Positions 34,291-43,068 of a stretch of DNA of 64,000 nucleotides are shown here, piece by piece. The position numbers and the translations under genes are program-made. The stretch is from NCBI RefSeq assembly GCF_050563525.1, contig NZ_JBNXUN010000003.1, forward strand, positions 310,001-374,000, written 5' to 3'. This DNA comes from Falsiroseomonas sp050563525. Its GTDB lineage: Bacteria; Pseudomonadota; Alphaproteobacteria; Acetobacterales; Acetobacteraceae. The notes beneath the pieces were generated by a model that saw only the letters and a list, made by a program, of their open reading frames with translations, was not told where the DNA came from and searched no databases. Within the stretch, counting starts at the first letter, position 1, and each line of letters starts with the position of its first letter.

Positions 34291-34320
34291 GGGCGGGATT
34301 CCCGATTGGGAGTCCCGCCC
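34291..34320 (-). terminator. Attenuator-like hairpin in the rplL-rpoB spacer
   Basis: Minus strand: GGGCGGGACTCCC, loop AATC, GGGAATCCCGCCC, a 13-bp stem with one C-A mismatch, followed after GCGACCGCG by TTT. It occupies exactly 30 nt and lies about 105 nt before rpoB. In E. coli a partial terminator at this place lowers rpoBC relative to rplJL. The same role is inferred here from position. Confidence 0.6.
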
Positions 34321-34421
34321 GTTCCCGCAGATATGTCGCCCGGCGGCAAGCCAAAGGCCCGCCGACCGGATTTCGCGCACCCGCCCCCGCCCAGAGGGGT
34401 GAGGTTGGATGCGCAGCGGCC

Positions 34422-34799
34422 TCAGCTGATCTCGACCACGGCGCCGTTCTCTTCCAGCACCTTCTTGATCTTGGCCGCTTCGTCCTTGTTCACCGAGTCC
34501 TTCACGACCTTCGGCGCACCCTCGACCAGATCCTTGGCTTCCTTCAGCCCCAGACCCGTGATGGTACGGATTTCCTTGATCACGTTGATCTTCTTGTCGC
34601 CGGCGGCCTTCAGGGTAACGGTGAATTCCGTCTTCTCCTCGACCGGGGCGGCCGCGGCTGCAGCCGCGGGTGCCGCTGCCGCTGCGGCCGGAGCCGCGGC
34701 GGAAACGCCCCACTTCTCTTCCAGCATCTTGGAGAGCTCAGCAGCTTCCAGAACGGTCAGGCTGGAGAGCTCTTCGACGAGCTTTGCGAGTTCGGCCAT
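34422..34799 (-). CDS. rplL: 50S ribosomal protein L7/L12
   Basis: 125 residues: N-terminal dimerisation domain (MAELAKLVEELSSLTVLEAA), an Ala-rich flexible hinge, and the C-terminal factor-binding domain with KINVIKEIRTITGLGLKEAK and DLVEGAPKVVK. Multiple dimers on L10 recruit translation GTPases. I use ATG 34799, dropping 14 upstream in-frame residues. Confidence 0.97.
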   Translation of the reverse strand: MAELAKLVEELSSLTVLEAAELSKMLEEKWGVSAAAPAAAAAAPAAAAAAAPVEEKTEFTVTLKAAGDKKINVIKEIRTITGLGLKEAKDLVEGAPKVVKDSVNKDEAAKIKKVLEENGAVVEIS

Positions 34800-34894
34800 G
34801 TCAATGTCCTTCGATCTAATAGCTTGGCTTGGTATTTGCAAGACCGAAGCGGGAACCCTTCCCGCCTGGTCCGATCATGAGGGTGGGAAGGGGC

Positions 34895-35425
34895 TTACGC
34901 CGCCTCCGCCTCCGCCTCGTCCTTCTTGGCATACGCGGCGAATACCCGCGCGAGCTGCGAGCCAGGAGCCTGCAGAATGCCCGCGATCCGCGTCGCCGGC
35001 GTCTGGATCAGGCCCAGAAGCTGCGCGCGCAGGGTCTCGAGCGACGGCAGGGCTGCCAGCGCCTTGACGCCCTCGGCGTCCAGCGTCTGGGTCCCGAGCG
35101 CCCCGCCAAGGATAACGAACTTGTCGTTCACCTTGGCGAAGTCCACGGCGGTCTTCGCCACGGCCACCGGGTCCCGCGACCACGCAAGCGCGGTCGGGCC
35201 CTTCAGCAGCGGCGAGATGCCCTGGAAGCTGGTGCCATCGAGGGCGAGCGCGGCCAGCCGGTTCTTCGCAACCTTGTAGGTTGCCCCGGCTTCCCGCATC
35301 CGCCGCCGCAGCGTCGTCGCATCCGCCACCGTCAGGCCCTTGTTCTGGCTGACGAGGACGAAGGACGTCTCCGCGAACACCGTTTGCAGGCCCTGCACGA
35401 AGGCCTGCTTTTCCGTACGGTCCAC
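34895..35425 (-). CDS. rplJ: 50S ribosomal protein L10
   Basis: 176 residues of uL10, base of the L7/L12 stalk. MDRTEKQAFVQGLQTVFAE start, YKVAKNRLAALAL, and a C-terminal helix for L12 dimers ending in an acidic and Ala-rich stretch. Starts with GTG at 35425, with GGAGACGG upstream. In enterics the L10-L12 complex represses its own leader; here the 323-nt leader before rplJ is a candidate for the same. Confidence 0.96.
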   Translation of the reverse strand: MDRTEKQAFVQGLQTVFAETSFVLVSQNKGLTVADATTLRRRMREAGATYKVAKNRLAALALDGTSFQGISPLLKGPTALAWSRDPVAVAKTAVDFAKVNDKFVILGGALGTQTLDAEGVKALAALPSLETLRAQLLGLIQTPATRIAGILQAPGSQLARVFAAYAKKDEAEAEAA

Positions 35426-35748
35426 GTCCGTCTCCGAATTTGGCCGCGCCTTTTGGAAGGGCTACGGCCGGTTCAAGCGCGGGGTGGGAACCACCCCGAA
35501 AGGCCTGCTGGAACGGGACCTACCAAGCCAAGCCGTGCGGGGTGCCATGGGCACCCGGTCCGGCGGAACTTCTCGGCACCCCATCTCTCACCTGCGCGGC
35601 TGGCGCCGCTTCAAGGCGGACCGGCCGGGGCCGGGTCGCGCCACAGGAGGTCTCCGACAGGTTCGGACAGGGACCATGGCCCCTGCCCTGCCCGGCATCC
35701 CGAGGGATGCCGAATGGCGTCGCGGCGCAATGTGCGCCGCGAGAAAAC
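35426..35748 (-). promoter_or_regulatory. Long structured leader between rplA and rplJ
   Basis: 323 nt with no convincing gene. On the minus strand, from the rplA stop, come two tandem perfect hairpins: 10 bp at 35720-35742 (TCGCGGCGCA, loop CAT, TGCGCCGCGA) and 8 bp at 35693-35712 (CGGCATCC, loop CTCG, GGATGCCG). Neither has a T tract downstream, so they are not classical terminators. The remaining 260 nt have GC-rich stems such as GGGTGCC/GGCACCC. Position matches the L10-leader autoregulatory region of other bacteria. Identity with that family is inferred, not shown. Confidence 0.55.
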
Positions 35749-36447
35749 TCAGCCCCCGGTCAGGGTGGCGATGTCGACCTTGAGGCCCGGGCCCATCGAG
35801 GAGCTGAGCGACACCTTCTTGACGTAGGTGCCCTTGGCGCCGGTCGGGCGGGCCTTCTGGATCGCGTCGATGAAGGCGCGTGCATTGGCCAGCAGGCTGT
35901 CGGCCTCGAAGCTCGCCTTGCCAATGCCGGCATGCACGATACCGGCCTTCTCGGCGCGGAACTCCACCTGGCCGGCCTTGGCGGCCTGCACGGCGCCCTT
36001 GACGTCCATGGTCACGGTGCCGAGGCGCGGGTTCGGCATCAGGCCACGCGGGCCGAGCACCTTACCCAGGCGACCCACCAGGGCCATCATGTCCGGCGTC
36101 GCGATGCAGCGGTCGAAGTCGATCTTGCCTTCCTGCACGGCGGCGGCCAGGTCGTCCGCGCCGACCACGTCGGCACCGGCGGCCAGCGCCTCCTCGGCCT
36201 TGGCGCCGCGGGCGAAGACGCCGACACGCACGGTCTTGCCGGTGCCGTTCGGCAGGCCGACCACGCCGCGCACCATCTGGTCCGCATGGCGAGGATCGAT
36301 GCCGAGGTTCATCGAGATCTCGATAGTCTCGTCGAACTTCGCCTTGGCGTTCGACTTGGCCAGCTTGATGGCCTCATCCAGCGCGTAGTTCTTGTTCTGG
36401 TCGAGGTTGGAGACGATCGCCTTGAGGCGCTTGCCCTGCTTTGCCAT
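35749..36447 (-). CDS. rplA: 50S ribosomal protein L1
   Basis: 232 residues of uL1, the mobile L1 stalk that helps release E-site tRNA. KQGKRLKAIVSNLDQNKNY start, LGKVLGPRGLMPNPRLGTV signature in the second domain, and KGTYVKKVSLSSSMGPGLKV at the end. L1 represses the rplK-rplA message in E. coli. It follows rplK by 3 nt. Confidence 0.97.
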   Translation of the reverse strand: MAKQGKRLKAIVSNLDQNKNYALDEAIKLAKSNAKAKFDETIEISMNLGIDPRHADQMVRGVVGLPNGTGKTVRVGVFARGAKAEEALAAGADVVGADDLAAAVQEGKIDFDRCIATPDMMALVGRLGKVLGPRGLMPNPRLGTVTMDVKGAVQAAKAGQVEFRAEKAGIVHAGIGKASFEADSLLANARAFIDAIQKARPTGAKGTYVKKVSLSSSMGPGLKVDIATLTGG

Positions 36448-36450
36448 GGC

Positions 36451-36885
36451 TCAGCCCTCCACCACGGTCATGCCCATGGAACGGGCGGAACCTGCCAGCA
36501 TGCGCACGGCGCTCTCGACGTCGGTGCAGTTCATGTCCTTCATCTTCACCGCGGCGATCTCGCGCAGCTGGGTCTTGGTGACCCGGCCCACGGTGGCGCC
36601 CTTGCCCGGCGTCAGGCTGCCCTTCTCGATCTTGGCCGCCTTCATCAGGAAGTAGGTGTTCGGCGGCGTCTTCATGATGAAGGAGAAGGTGCGGTCGGAG
36701 AACGCGGTGATCACGACCGGAGTGGGCGTGCCCGGCTCCAGCTGCTGCGTCGCCGCGTTGAATTCCTTCACGAACTGCATGATGTTCAGGCCGCGCTGAC
36801 CCAGCGCCGGGCCGATCGGCGGGGACGGATTCGCCTTGCCCGCCGGCACCTGCAGCTTGATGTAGCCTACGATCTTCTTCGCCAC
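36451..36885 (-). CDS. rplK: 50S ribosomal protein L11
   Basis: 144 residues of uL11 at the GTPase-associated centre. MAKKIVGYIKLQVPAGKANP and SPPIGPALGQRGLNIMQFVK in the N-terminal domain; the C-terminal domain ends in VRMLAGSARSMGMTVVEG. Starts with GTG at 36885, with a GAGGA about 11 nt upstream. Needed for RelA activation in other species. Confidence 0.97.
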   Translation of the reverse strand: MAKKIVGYIKLQVPAGKANPSPPIGPALGQRGLNIMQFVKEFNAATQQLEPGTPTPVVITAFSDRTFSFIMKTPPNTYFLMKAAKIEKGSLTPGKGATVGRVTKTQLREIAAVKMKDMNCTDVESAVRMLAGSARSMGMTVVEG

Positions 36886-36908
36886 TGTGAGCGGTATCCT
36901 CTATTGGA

Positions 36909-36942
36909 GGACCGCGGTCCCTGCGACGCCCACCGGGGCGTC
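36909..36942 (-). promoter_or_regulatory. rplK leader with hairpin and palindrome
   Basis: Just upstream of rplK are a 7-bp stem GACGCCC, loop CGGT, GGGCGTC (36925-36942, minus strand) and the 12-nt palindrome GGACCGCGGTCC (36909-36920). The place corresponds to the L1 operator of the L11 operon in other bacteria. No sequence match was established. Confidence 0.4.
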
Positions 36943-36965
36943 TCCCGCGTTCCAGACAGCCGAAA

Positions 36966-36986
36966 GGCCCGGAAAACGCCCGGGCC
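36966..36986 (-). terminator. Intrinsic terminator after nusG
   Basis: Minus strand: GGCCCGG, loop GCGTTTT, CCGGGCC, followed by TTTCGG. A 7-bp GC stem with a short T tract lies 65 nt past the nusG stop and separates secE-nusG from rplK-rplA. Termination may be partial. Confidence 0.6.
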
Positions 36987-37050
36987 GGTCAGCGGAGGCG
37001 GGCGTATAGCCCTGCGCGGATGGCGAGTCCAGCCCCTTCCGGGGCCGCTC

Positions 37051-37587
37051 TCAGACCTTCTCGACCTGCCCGTATTCCAGCTCGACCGGCGTGGAGCGGC
37101 CGAAGATGGAGACGGAAACCTTCACGCGGCCGCGTTCCTCATCCACTTCCTCGACCGTGCCGTTGAAGCTGGTGAAGGGGCCATCGGCCACGCGCACCTG
37201 CTCGCCGACCTCGAAGATGATGGAGGGGCGCTTCGGCTTGTCGGCCCCGTCCTGCACCTGCTTCAGCATCCGCTGCGCTTCGGATTCGCGGATCGGCGTG
37301 GGGCGGTTTTTCTCGCCCAGGAAGCCGGTGACCTTCGGCGTGTTCTTGACGAGGTGCCAAGCGTCATCGGTCATTTCCATCTTCACCAGCACATAGCCGG
37401 GGAAGAACTTCCGCTCCTGGTTGGTCTTCTGGCCGCGGCGGACTTCCACCACCTCCTCGGCAGGGACCAGGATTTCCTCGAAGGCATCGGCCAAGCCCTT
37501 CTGGGCCGCCTGCTCACGCAGCTGCTGGCTGATCTTCTTCTCGAAGCCCGAATAGACGTGGACCACGTACCACTTCTTGTCCGCCAT
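37051..37587 (-). CDS. nusG: Transcription termination/antitermination protein NusG
   Basis: 178 residues: NGN domain (KKWYVVHVYSGFEKKISQQL, then FFPGYVLVKMEM) that binds the RNA polymerase clamp, and a KOW domain (GEQVRVADGPFTSFNGTVEEV) that binds Rho or S10. I use ATG 37587, which overlaps the secE stop; the GTG one codon upstream is equally coupled. Confidence 0.97.
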   Translation of the reverse strand: MADKKWYVVHVYSGFEKKISQQLREQAAQKGLADAFEEILVPAEEVVEVRRGQKTNQERKFFPGYVLVKMEMTDDAWHLVKNTPKVTGFLGEKNRPTPIRESEAQRMLKQVQDGADKPKRPSIIFEVGEQVRVADGPFTSFNGTVEEVDEERGRVKVSVSIFGRSTPVELEYGQVEKV

Positions 37588-37784
37588 CACCCACCCACCC
37601 CGAAGAGCATCCGCATCGCGTAGGCGATGATCTGGTCCACAACCAGGAAGAACACCGCGGCCAACGCCGAGAGCGCCAGCACCAGGCCGGTCGTGATCAG
37701 CGTCTCCTTGCGCGACGGCCAGGTGACGCGCGCCACTTCCTGGCGCACCTCGCGGACATACTGCGCGGGATCGAGCTTGGCCAA
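37587..37784 (-). CDS. secE: Preprotein translocase subunit SecE
   Basis: A single-span SecE: amphipathic PAQYVREVRQEVARVTWPSRKET helix, with the RVTWPSR signature, then a membrane helix. I start at TTG 37784 (MAKLDPAQYV, 65 residues), which has AAAGGGG 5-6 nt upstream. A GTG at 37799 would give 70 residues. No ATG is available near the proper start. Located between tRNA-Trp and nusG, the standard tRNA-Trp/secE/nusG order. Confidence 0.85.
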   Translation of the reverse strand: MAKLDPAQYVREVRQEVARVTWPSRKETLITTGLVLALSALAAVFFLVVDQIIAYAMRMLFGVGG

Positions 37785-37895
37785 GACGGCCCCTTTCACG
37801 GACGAGACACCGAAAACGATAGCATTTCGTGGCCTGCGCGGCCGGTGGCGTCCCGTTCCGGGGACGCCTTCGGCCACGTTGCCCGCGCGGCCGCT

Positions 37896-37972
37896 TGGCA
37901 GGGGCGGAGGGTCTCGAACCCCCAACCTCCGGTTTTGGAGACCGGCGCTCTAGCCAATTGAGCTACGCCCCT
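37896..37972 (-). tRNA. tRNA-Trp (CCA)
   Basis: Minus-strand cloverleaf: 7-bp acceptor AGGGGCG/CGCCCCT, D-arm GCTC/GAGC, anticodon loop CTCCAAA with CCA, T-arm GGGGG-TTCGAGA-CCCTC, discriminator G, and an encoded CCA end. It precedes secE and nusG. Confidence 0.97.
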
Positions 37973-37995
37973 AAGGGTCCGCGCGAGGGCGGTCC

Positions 37996-38022
37996 TCTAT
38001 ATCAGCGCGCGGAGCCTGTCGA
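37996..38022 (-). promoter_or_regulatory. Possible promoter of the tRNA-Trp/secE/nusG transcript
   Basis: Minus strand: TCGACA (38022-38017), 15-nt spacer, TATAGA (38001-37996), placing a start about 16 nt before tRNA-Trp. The AT-rich -10 is distinct, but the spacer is short. It overlaps the end of the RDD gene. Confidence 0.45.
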
Positions 38023-38439
38023 GGGGCGCGCGACCGTCACGACGAGGGTCCGGCCCAGCTTGTCGTGCCAGGTCTGCCGGCGCGGGTCCCACAGCATCCA
38101 GAAATAGCCCAGGCAAAGCGGGATGGCGGACAGCAGGTAGCCGAGGTAGCGCAATACCAGGCGGCGGAAGGGCGGCTGCCCGCCGGTCTCGGCATCGACG
38201 ATCCGCAGGCCAAGCGCCAGCTTTCCGGGCGTCGCGCCTCGATCCGCCCAGAAGGTCAGCACCACCAGCGCGCCGATGATATTGGCCATCGCCTCCCCGG
38301 CGCCGGACATCTCGCCGCCATTGGCCAGCGCACCGAGGGTGCCGAGCACCAGCGACAGCGGCAGCAGCCACAGGAGGTCGATCAACTGCGCGCCGAGGCG
38401 GGGGCCGAAGCCTGCCAGTTCCATCCCGTGTGCCGACAT
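38002..38439 (-). CDS. RDD-family membrane protein
   Basis: 145 residues with three or four hydrophobic segments. The RDD pattern is visible: GPRLGAQLIDLLWLL (Arg and first Asp), TPGKLALGLRIVD, and WDPRRQTWHDKLGRTLVV (second Asp). Members are small membrane proteins; a few are linked to Na+/H+ transport but most are uncharacterised. ATG 38439 has a GGAG-type Shine-Dalgarno. It sits alone between tuf copy 2 and tRNA-Trp. Confidence 0.8.
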   Translation of the reverse strand: MSAHGMELAGFGPRLGAQLIDLLWLLPLSLVLGTLGALANGGEMSGAGEAMANIIGALVVLTFWADRGATPGKLALGLRIVDAETGGQPPFRRLVLRYLGYLLSAIPLCLGYFWMLWDPRRQTWHDKLGRTLVVTVARPSTGSAR

Positions 38440-38460
38440 GCCCCGCTCCGCCTCCCTCAA

Positions 38461-38495
38461 GTGAAACGGGGCGGGTCGCTCGCACGACCCGCCCC
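38461..38495 (-). terminator. Intrinsic terminator after tuf copy 2
   Basis: Minus strand: GGGGCGGGTCG, loop TGCGAG, CGACCCGCCCC, then GTTTC. A perfect 11-bp stem begins 26 nt after the tuf stop. The T tract is short but the stem is the strongest in this region. Confidence 0.7.
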
Positions 38496-38520
38496 GCCCC
38501 TGCCCCGATCCGGGGCCGCC

Positions 38521-39708
<1,188 letters not shown>

Positions 39709-39773
39709 CTGCCTGTTCCCGCTATCCAGACCATGTCTGCCGCGCGCCACTGTGCCGCCGGCCCGCGCGCGCG

Positions 39774-39848
<75 letters not shown>

Positions 39849-39903
39849 ACGCGGGACCGGAGCGGGAGGCCTGACGACCCGTAGGAAACAACCGGGGAAG
39901 GTA

Positions 39904-39985
39904 TGGAGGGGGTTGGATTCGAACCAACGTAGGCTGAGCCAGCGGATTTACAGTCCGCCCCCTTTAGCCACTCGGGCACCCCTCC
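39904..39985 (-). tRNA. tRNA-Tyr (GTA)
   Basis: Minus-strand class II tRNA: acceptor GGAGGGG/CCCCTCC, anticodon loop CTGTAAA with GTA, long variable arm, T-loop TTCGAAT, discriminator A. CCA is not encoded (the next bases are TAC), unlike the neighbouring tRNA-Gly. A TTGACA at 40062-40067 upstream could be its -35 box, but no -10 is convincing. Confidence 0.96.
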
Positions 39986-40141
39986 GCAGCCTTCGACAGG
40001 CCTGCCGCGCTCCAGGCTCATCACCCGGAGCGGGCCGGGACTTGCCCCTTTGCGCGGCCGCTGTCAACGGCTTCCGGGCAGCGGGCTGGCACGGGCAGCG
40101 CGCGCTTGGACAGGGCGCGCGCGGCGGCGCAGAATGGCACC

Positions 40142-41596
40142 ATGTCCAAGCCCCCGCCTCGTCGCCCCTCCTCCGCCTCCGGCGGCCCCGCCGGGCGCCC
40201 GCCCGGCCGCGGCCCCGCAGGGGGCCCGCCCAGTCGTGGCCCCGCAGGGGGCCCGCCCAGCCGTGGTCCCGCCGGCAAGCCGTCGCGCGGCGGCGCCACG
40301 GCAGGCCCGAAGCCAGCCGGCAGCCGCCCACCCGGCGCGCCGCCTGAGCGGCCCGGCCGCCCCGCCGCCGAGCGGCCCACCCGCGACACGGAGGACCGGC
40401 CGTTCCGCCCGCTTGGCGAACGTCCGCCGCGCAGCGTCGGCGGTGCGGCCGCGCGCGGTACCGCAGGCCAGCGCAGCTTCCAGAAGCCCAGAGGGGCTCC
40501 CAGCGGCAAGCCGGGGCGCAAGCCGAACGGAAAGCCGGGTGGCTTCACCCGCAACCCGACGGACCGCGCGCCCCGCCCCTTGGCGCCGCGTGAGACCGCG
40601 CCCGGCCGCACGCCCTTCGCGCCCGCACCCAACGCGCCGGAGCCCGAGGCGCCGGTTCGCGGCCGCGACCGGCGCGGCAGCGGCGAGACGCGGCTACCGC
40701 GTGTGCAGCCCGCCGCCGCCCCGGTGCGGGAACCGCGCCCCTCCCAGGCCGCCATCGCGCGGGATGCGGCGCCGGGCGGCACGCTGTGGCTGTATGGCAT
40801 CCACGCCGTGGCCGCCGCGCTCGCCAATCCACGCCGCCGCCTGAAGCGCCTGCTGCTGACGGTGGATGCGGAAGCCGCGCTGGCCGAGGCGCTGCCGCGC
40901 CCCTGGCGGGTGCCGGCGGAACGCGTCGAACGCAACCGCTTCCAGACCTTCCTGCTTGAAGATTCCATCCACCAGGGCGCCGCGCTGCTGGCCGAGCCGC
41001 TGCAGCCCATCCCGCTCGATGTCGCCATCGCCCAGCGGCCCGGCCCGGTGCTGGTGCTGGACCGGGTGACGGACCCGCGCAATGTCGGCGCCATCCTGCG
41101 CTCCGCCGCCGCCTTCGGCGCCGCCTGCGTGGTGATGCAGGACCGCCACGCGCCGCCGGAAACCGGCGCCCTGGCCCGCGCGGCCTCCGGCGCGCTGGAG
41201 CTGGTGCCGATCTCGCGGGAGGTGAACCTGTCCCGCGCCATCGTCGCGCTGCAGCGCGCCGGCTTCTGGGTGCTGGGCCTGGCCGGCGAAGGCAAGCGGA
41301 CCCTGGGCGAGGCGGTGCCGCGGGACCGGCGGAGCGTGCTGGTGCTGGGTGCCGAGGATGCCGGGCTGCGGCGCCTGCAACGCGAGACCTGCGACGAGCT
41401 GGTGCGGCTGCCGATGGTGCCGGAGGTGGAAAGCCTGAACGTCGCCGCCGCCGCCGCCGTCGGGCTCTACGAGATCGCCCGCGACGGCAGGATGCCGGAT
41501 GACGAGGCGCCCGATCCGCAGGATGCGGACGAGCTGGATGATCCGCAGGACCCGGAAGACCAGGACGATACGCTGGAGGAGGACGAACAGGCATGA
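40142..41596 (+). CDS. rlmB: 23S rRNA 2'-O-ribose methyltransferase, RlmB/TrmH family, with long disordered N-terminus
   Basis: 484 residues. The C-terminal 270 form a SpoU enzyme: substrate-binding domain from LWLYGIHAVAAAL near residue 215, then the trefoil-knot motifs DPRNVGAILRSAAAFGA, VLGAEDAGLRRL and PEVESLNVAAAAAVGLYE that bind SAM. RlmB methylates G2251 of the 23S P-loop. The first 210 residues are Pro/Gly/Arg-rich and basic, with internal repeats, and probably bind RNA non-specifically. The C-terminus is strongly acidic (DELDDPQDPEDQDD). ATG 40142 is the first start in a plausible context. The exact target could be another TrmH site. Confidence 0.88.
   Translation: MSKPPPRRPSSASGGPAGRPPGRGPAGGPPSRGPAGGPPSRGPAGKPSRGGATAGPKPAGSRPPGAPPERPGRPAAERPTRDTEDRPFRPLGERPPRSVGGAAARGTAGQRSFQKPRGAPSGKPGRKPNGKPGGFTRNPTDRAPRPLAPRETAPGRTPFAPAPNAPEPEAPVRGRDRRGSGETRLPRVQPAAAPVREPRPSQAAIARDAAPGGTLWLYGIHAVAAALANPRRRLKRLLLTVDAEAALAEALPRPWRVPAERVERNRFQTFLLEDSIHQGAALLAEPLQPIPLDVAIAQRPGPVLVLDRVTDPRNVGAILRSAAAFGAACVVMQDRHAPPETGALARAASGALELVPISREVNLSRAIVALQRAGFWVLGLAGEGKRTLGEAVPRDRRSVLVLGAEDAGLRRLQRETCDELVRLPMVPEVESLNVAAAAAVGLYEIARDGRMPDDEAPDPQDADELDDPQDPEDQDDTLEEDEQA
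40208..40261. repeat. 27-nt tandem repeat inside rlmB
   Basis: Two near-identical 27-nt units (40208-40234, 40235-40261), followed by a degenerate third, encode RGPAGGPPS twice and RGPAGKPSR. The repeat lies in the disordered N-terminus and is a likely site of length variation between strains. Confidence 0.85.
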
Positions 41597-42360
41597 CCAG
41601 CCCCGCCGCCACCGCCATCCTCGCCGCCCGCCGGGCCCGGTTGAACCTGGCTCCGCTTGGTACCCATGCCCCGCATGACGCGGCCGGCGGCTACGCCGTG
41701 CAGCGGGAGGTGGCGCAGGCCATGGGCGCCATTCCGCCCGCCGGCTTCAAGATCGGCGCCACGACGAAGCAGATGCAGGCCTATCTCGGGCTTGCGGGGC
41801 CGGCGGCCGGCTTCGTCCCCGCCTCCGGTCTGCACACGACCCCGGCGCAGGTGCGGTTCGCGGATTTCGTGGCGCCCGGCGTCGAATGCGAGGTCGGGCT
41901 GCGGCTCGGCGCCGACCTGCCGCCCGGCCCCTGCACGCAGGACCAGGCGCGCGATGCGGTGGCGGAGGTTTTCGCGGCCATTGAGATCGTGGAGAAGCGC
42001 TACGACGACCTGGCGGCGCTTGGCACCCCGACCCTGATCGCGGACCAGGTGTTCCACGCCGCCGGCGTGCTCGGCGTGCCGGCGGTGAACTGGCGTGACC
42101 TGGACCTCGGGGCGACGCGCGGGCGGATGCACGTGGGTGGCGCATTGCGCGGCGAAGGTGTCGGCGCCGATCTGCTCGGGCACCCCTTCGCGGCGCTGGC
42201 CTGGCTTGCGGCGTCCCCGGCCGCCGCCGTCTTCGGCGGGCTGCGCGCCGGGCAGGTGGTGTTCCTGGGTTCCGTCACGCCGCCGATCTGGATCGCGGGG
42301 CCGACCGAGGTGGAGGTGGAGTTCGACACGCTGGGCCGCGTCTCGCTGCACTTCGTTTGA
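41593..42360 (+). CDS. 2-keto-4-pentenoate hydratase / fumarylacetoacetase-family protein
   Basis: 255 residues of the MhpD-like branch. GFKIGATTKQMQAYLGL, the acidic metal-site region VAPGVECEVGLRLGADL, and a central AEVFAAIEIVEKRY are typical. MhpD hydrates 2-hydroxypenta-2,4-dienoate in aromatic meta-cleavage pathways. No other pathway gene is nearby, so the actual substrate is uncertain. The ATG overlaps the rlmB stop (ATGA), an odd partner that suggests simple co-transcription. Confidence 0.82.
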   Translation: MTSPAATAILAARRARLNLAPLGTHAPHDAAGGYAVQREVAQAMGAIPPAGFKIGATTKQMQAYLGLAGPAAGFVPASGLHTTPAQVRFADFVAPGVECEVGLRLGADLPPGPCTQDQARDAVAEVFAAIEIVEKRYDDLAALGTPTLIADQVFHAAGVLGVPAVNWRDLDLGATRGRMHVGGALRGEGVGADLLGHPFAALAWLAASPAAAVFGGLRAGQVVFLGSVTPPIWIAGPTEVEVEFDTLGRVSLHFV

Positions 42361-42467
42361 ACAACGGCCTGCCGTTCACGCTTCGGCAATGCGGGCGTGA
42401 CAGGATGACCTTGCCGCAGCCTGTCGCGCGGCCTTTCGCCAGGATGGCGCCCTGCCCTGGGACCGCC

Positions 42468-42695
42468 ATGCGAATAGCCGACTGGAATACCCTCCCTGAG
42501 GATCTGCAGCTGGTCCTGTCGCGGGAGGCGCTGCGCCGCGCCGCCGAGACGCTTGCCGAGCACGCGGAGCTGCTGGCCGAGGAGATGGAGGGTGGCACGC
42601 TCTCCGACCGCGGTGGGCCTGATGCCCTGCGGCTATTCGCCGCGGTGGTGCGCGCGACCAATGACGACGCCTTCGGGCAGGTCGGCCATGCTTGA
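42468..42695 (+). CDS. Small hypothetical protein
   Basis: 75 residues from MRIADWNTLPEDLQ, mostly helical and acidic (REALRRAAETLAEHAELLAEE), with no signal or membrane segment. The frame is open further upstream (ATG at 42405, TTG at 42357), so the start is uncertain. I do not recognise the family. Amino-acid composition looks natural rather than a GC artefact. Confidence 0.5.
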   Translation: MRIADWNTLPEDLQLVLSREALRRAAETLAEHAELLAEEMEGGTLSDRGGPDALRLFAAVVRATNDDAFGQVGHA

Positions 42696-42720
42696 GCGGC
42701 GTATCGCGGCAGGCTAAAGC
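42692..42720 (+). promoter_or_regulatory. Possible promoter of tRNA-Thr
   Basis: TTGAGC (42692-42697), 17-nt spacer, TAAAGC (42715-42720), with the tRNA starting 26 nt later. The spacing is right; the -10 is weak. Confidence 0.35.
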
Positions 42721-42745
42721 ATCCGGGTCCGCCCGATCCTGGCGC

Positions 42746-42817
<72 letters not shown>

Positions 42818-42862
42818 TTTCCGCCCCCTTCAGCATCCTGGCAGTTTGCACCCGGCGTGATG

Positions 42863-42895
42863 GCGCTTCGCCGGATTGCGCTGAAGCGCGATTTT
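42863..42895 (+). terminator. Possible terminator after tRNA-Thr
   Basis: GCGCTTC (42863-42869), 13-nt loop, GAAGCGC (42883-42889), then GATTTT. A 7-bp stem with a four-T tract lies 46 nt past the tRNA. The large loop makes it uncertain. Confidence 0.4.
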
Positions 42896-43027
42896 GCACC
42901 TCTGAGTCAATCAAGCTCACACTTCATGTAGCTTTCGGTACGAATATCGGGTAAATCATCGGCCATGAGGAACGTTGCGGCGGATGGTTTGCATCAAACG
43001 CAATAATCGGGATTTCGCGTCTCATTC

Positions 43028-43068
43028 TTGACAGTTGTTTGACCGGTCAATCTGCATCACATTGATGC
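43028..43068 (+). promoter_or_regulatory. Promoter-like region with two palindromes upstream of a 55-residue membrane peptide
   Basis: Within an unusually AT-rich spacer: TTGACA (43028-43033), the perfect 12-nt palindrome TTGACCGGTCAA (43039-43050), and the inverted repeat GCATCA-CAT-TGATGC (43054-43068). No good -10 is visible. The palindromes look like regulator half-sites overlapping a promoter, 23-52 nt before the ATG at 43091. The regulator family is not identifiable by eye. Confidence 0.45.

Noticed and set aside
40030..40067. TTGACA upstream of tRNA-Tyr as a promoter
   Set aside because: Strand and distance fit, but the -10 position reads CAAGTC or similar, so I mention it only in the tRNA entry.
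43039..43050. FNR/FixK box upstream of the 55-residue protein
   Set aside because: The palindrome TTGACCGGTCAA has a 2-nt centre, not the 4-nt centre of TTGAT-N4-ATCAA sites.
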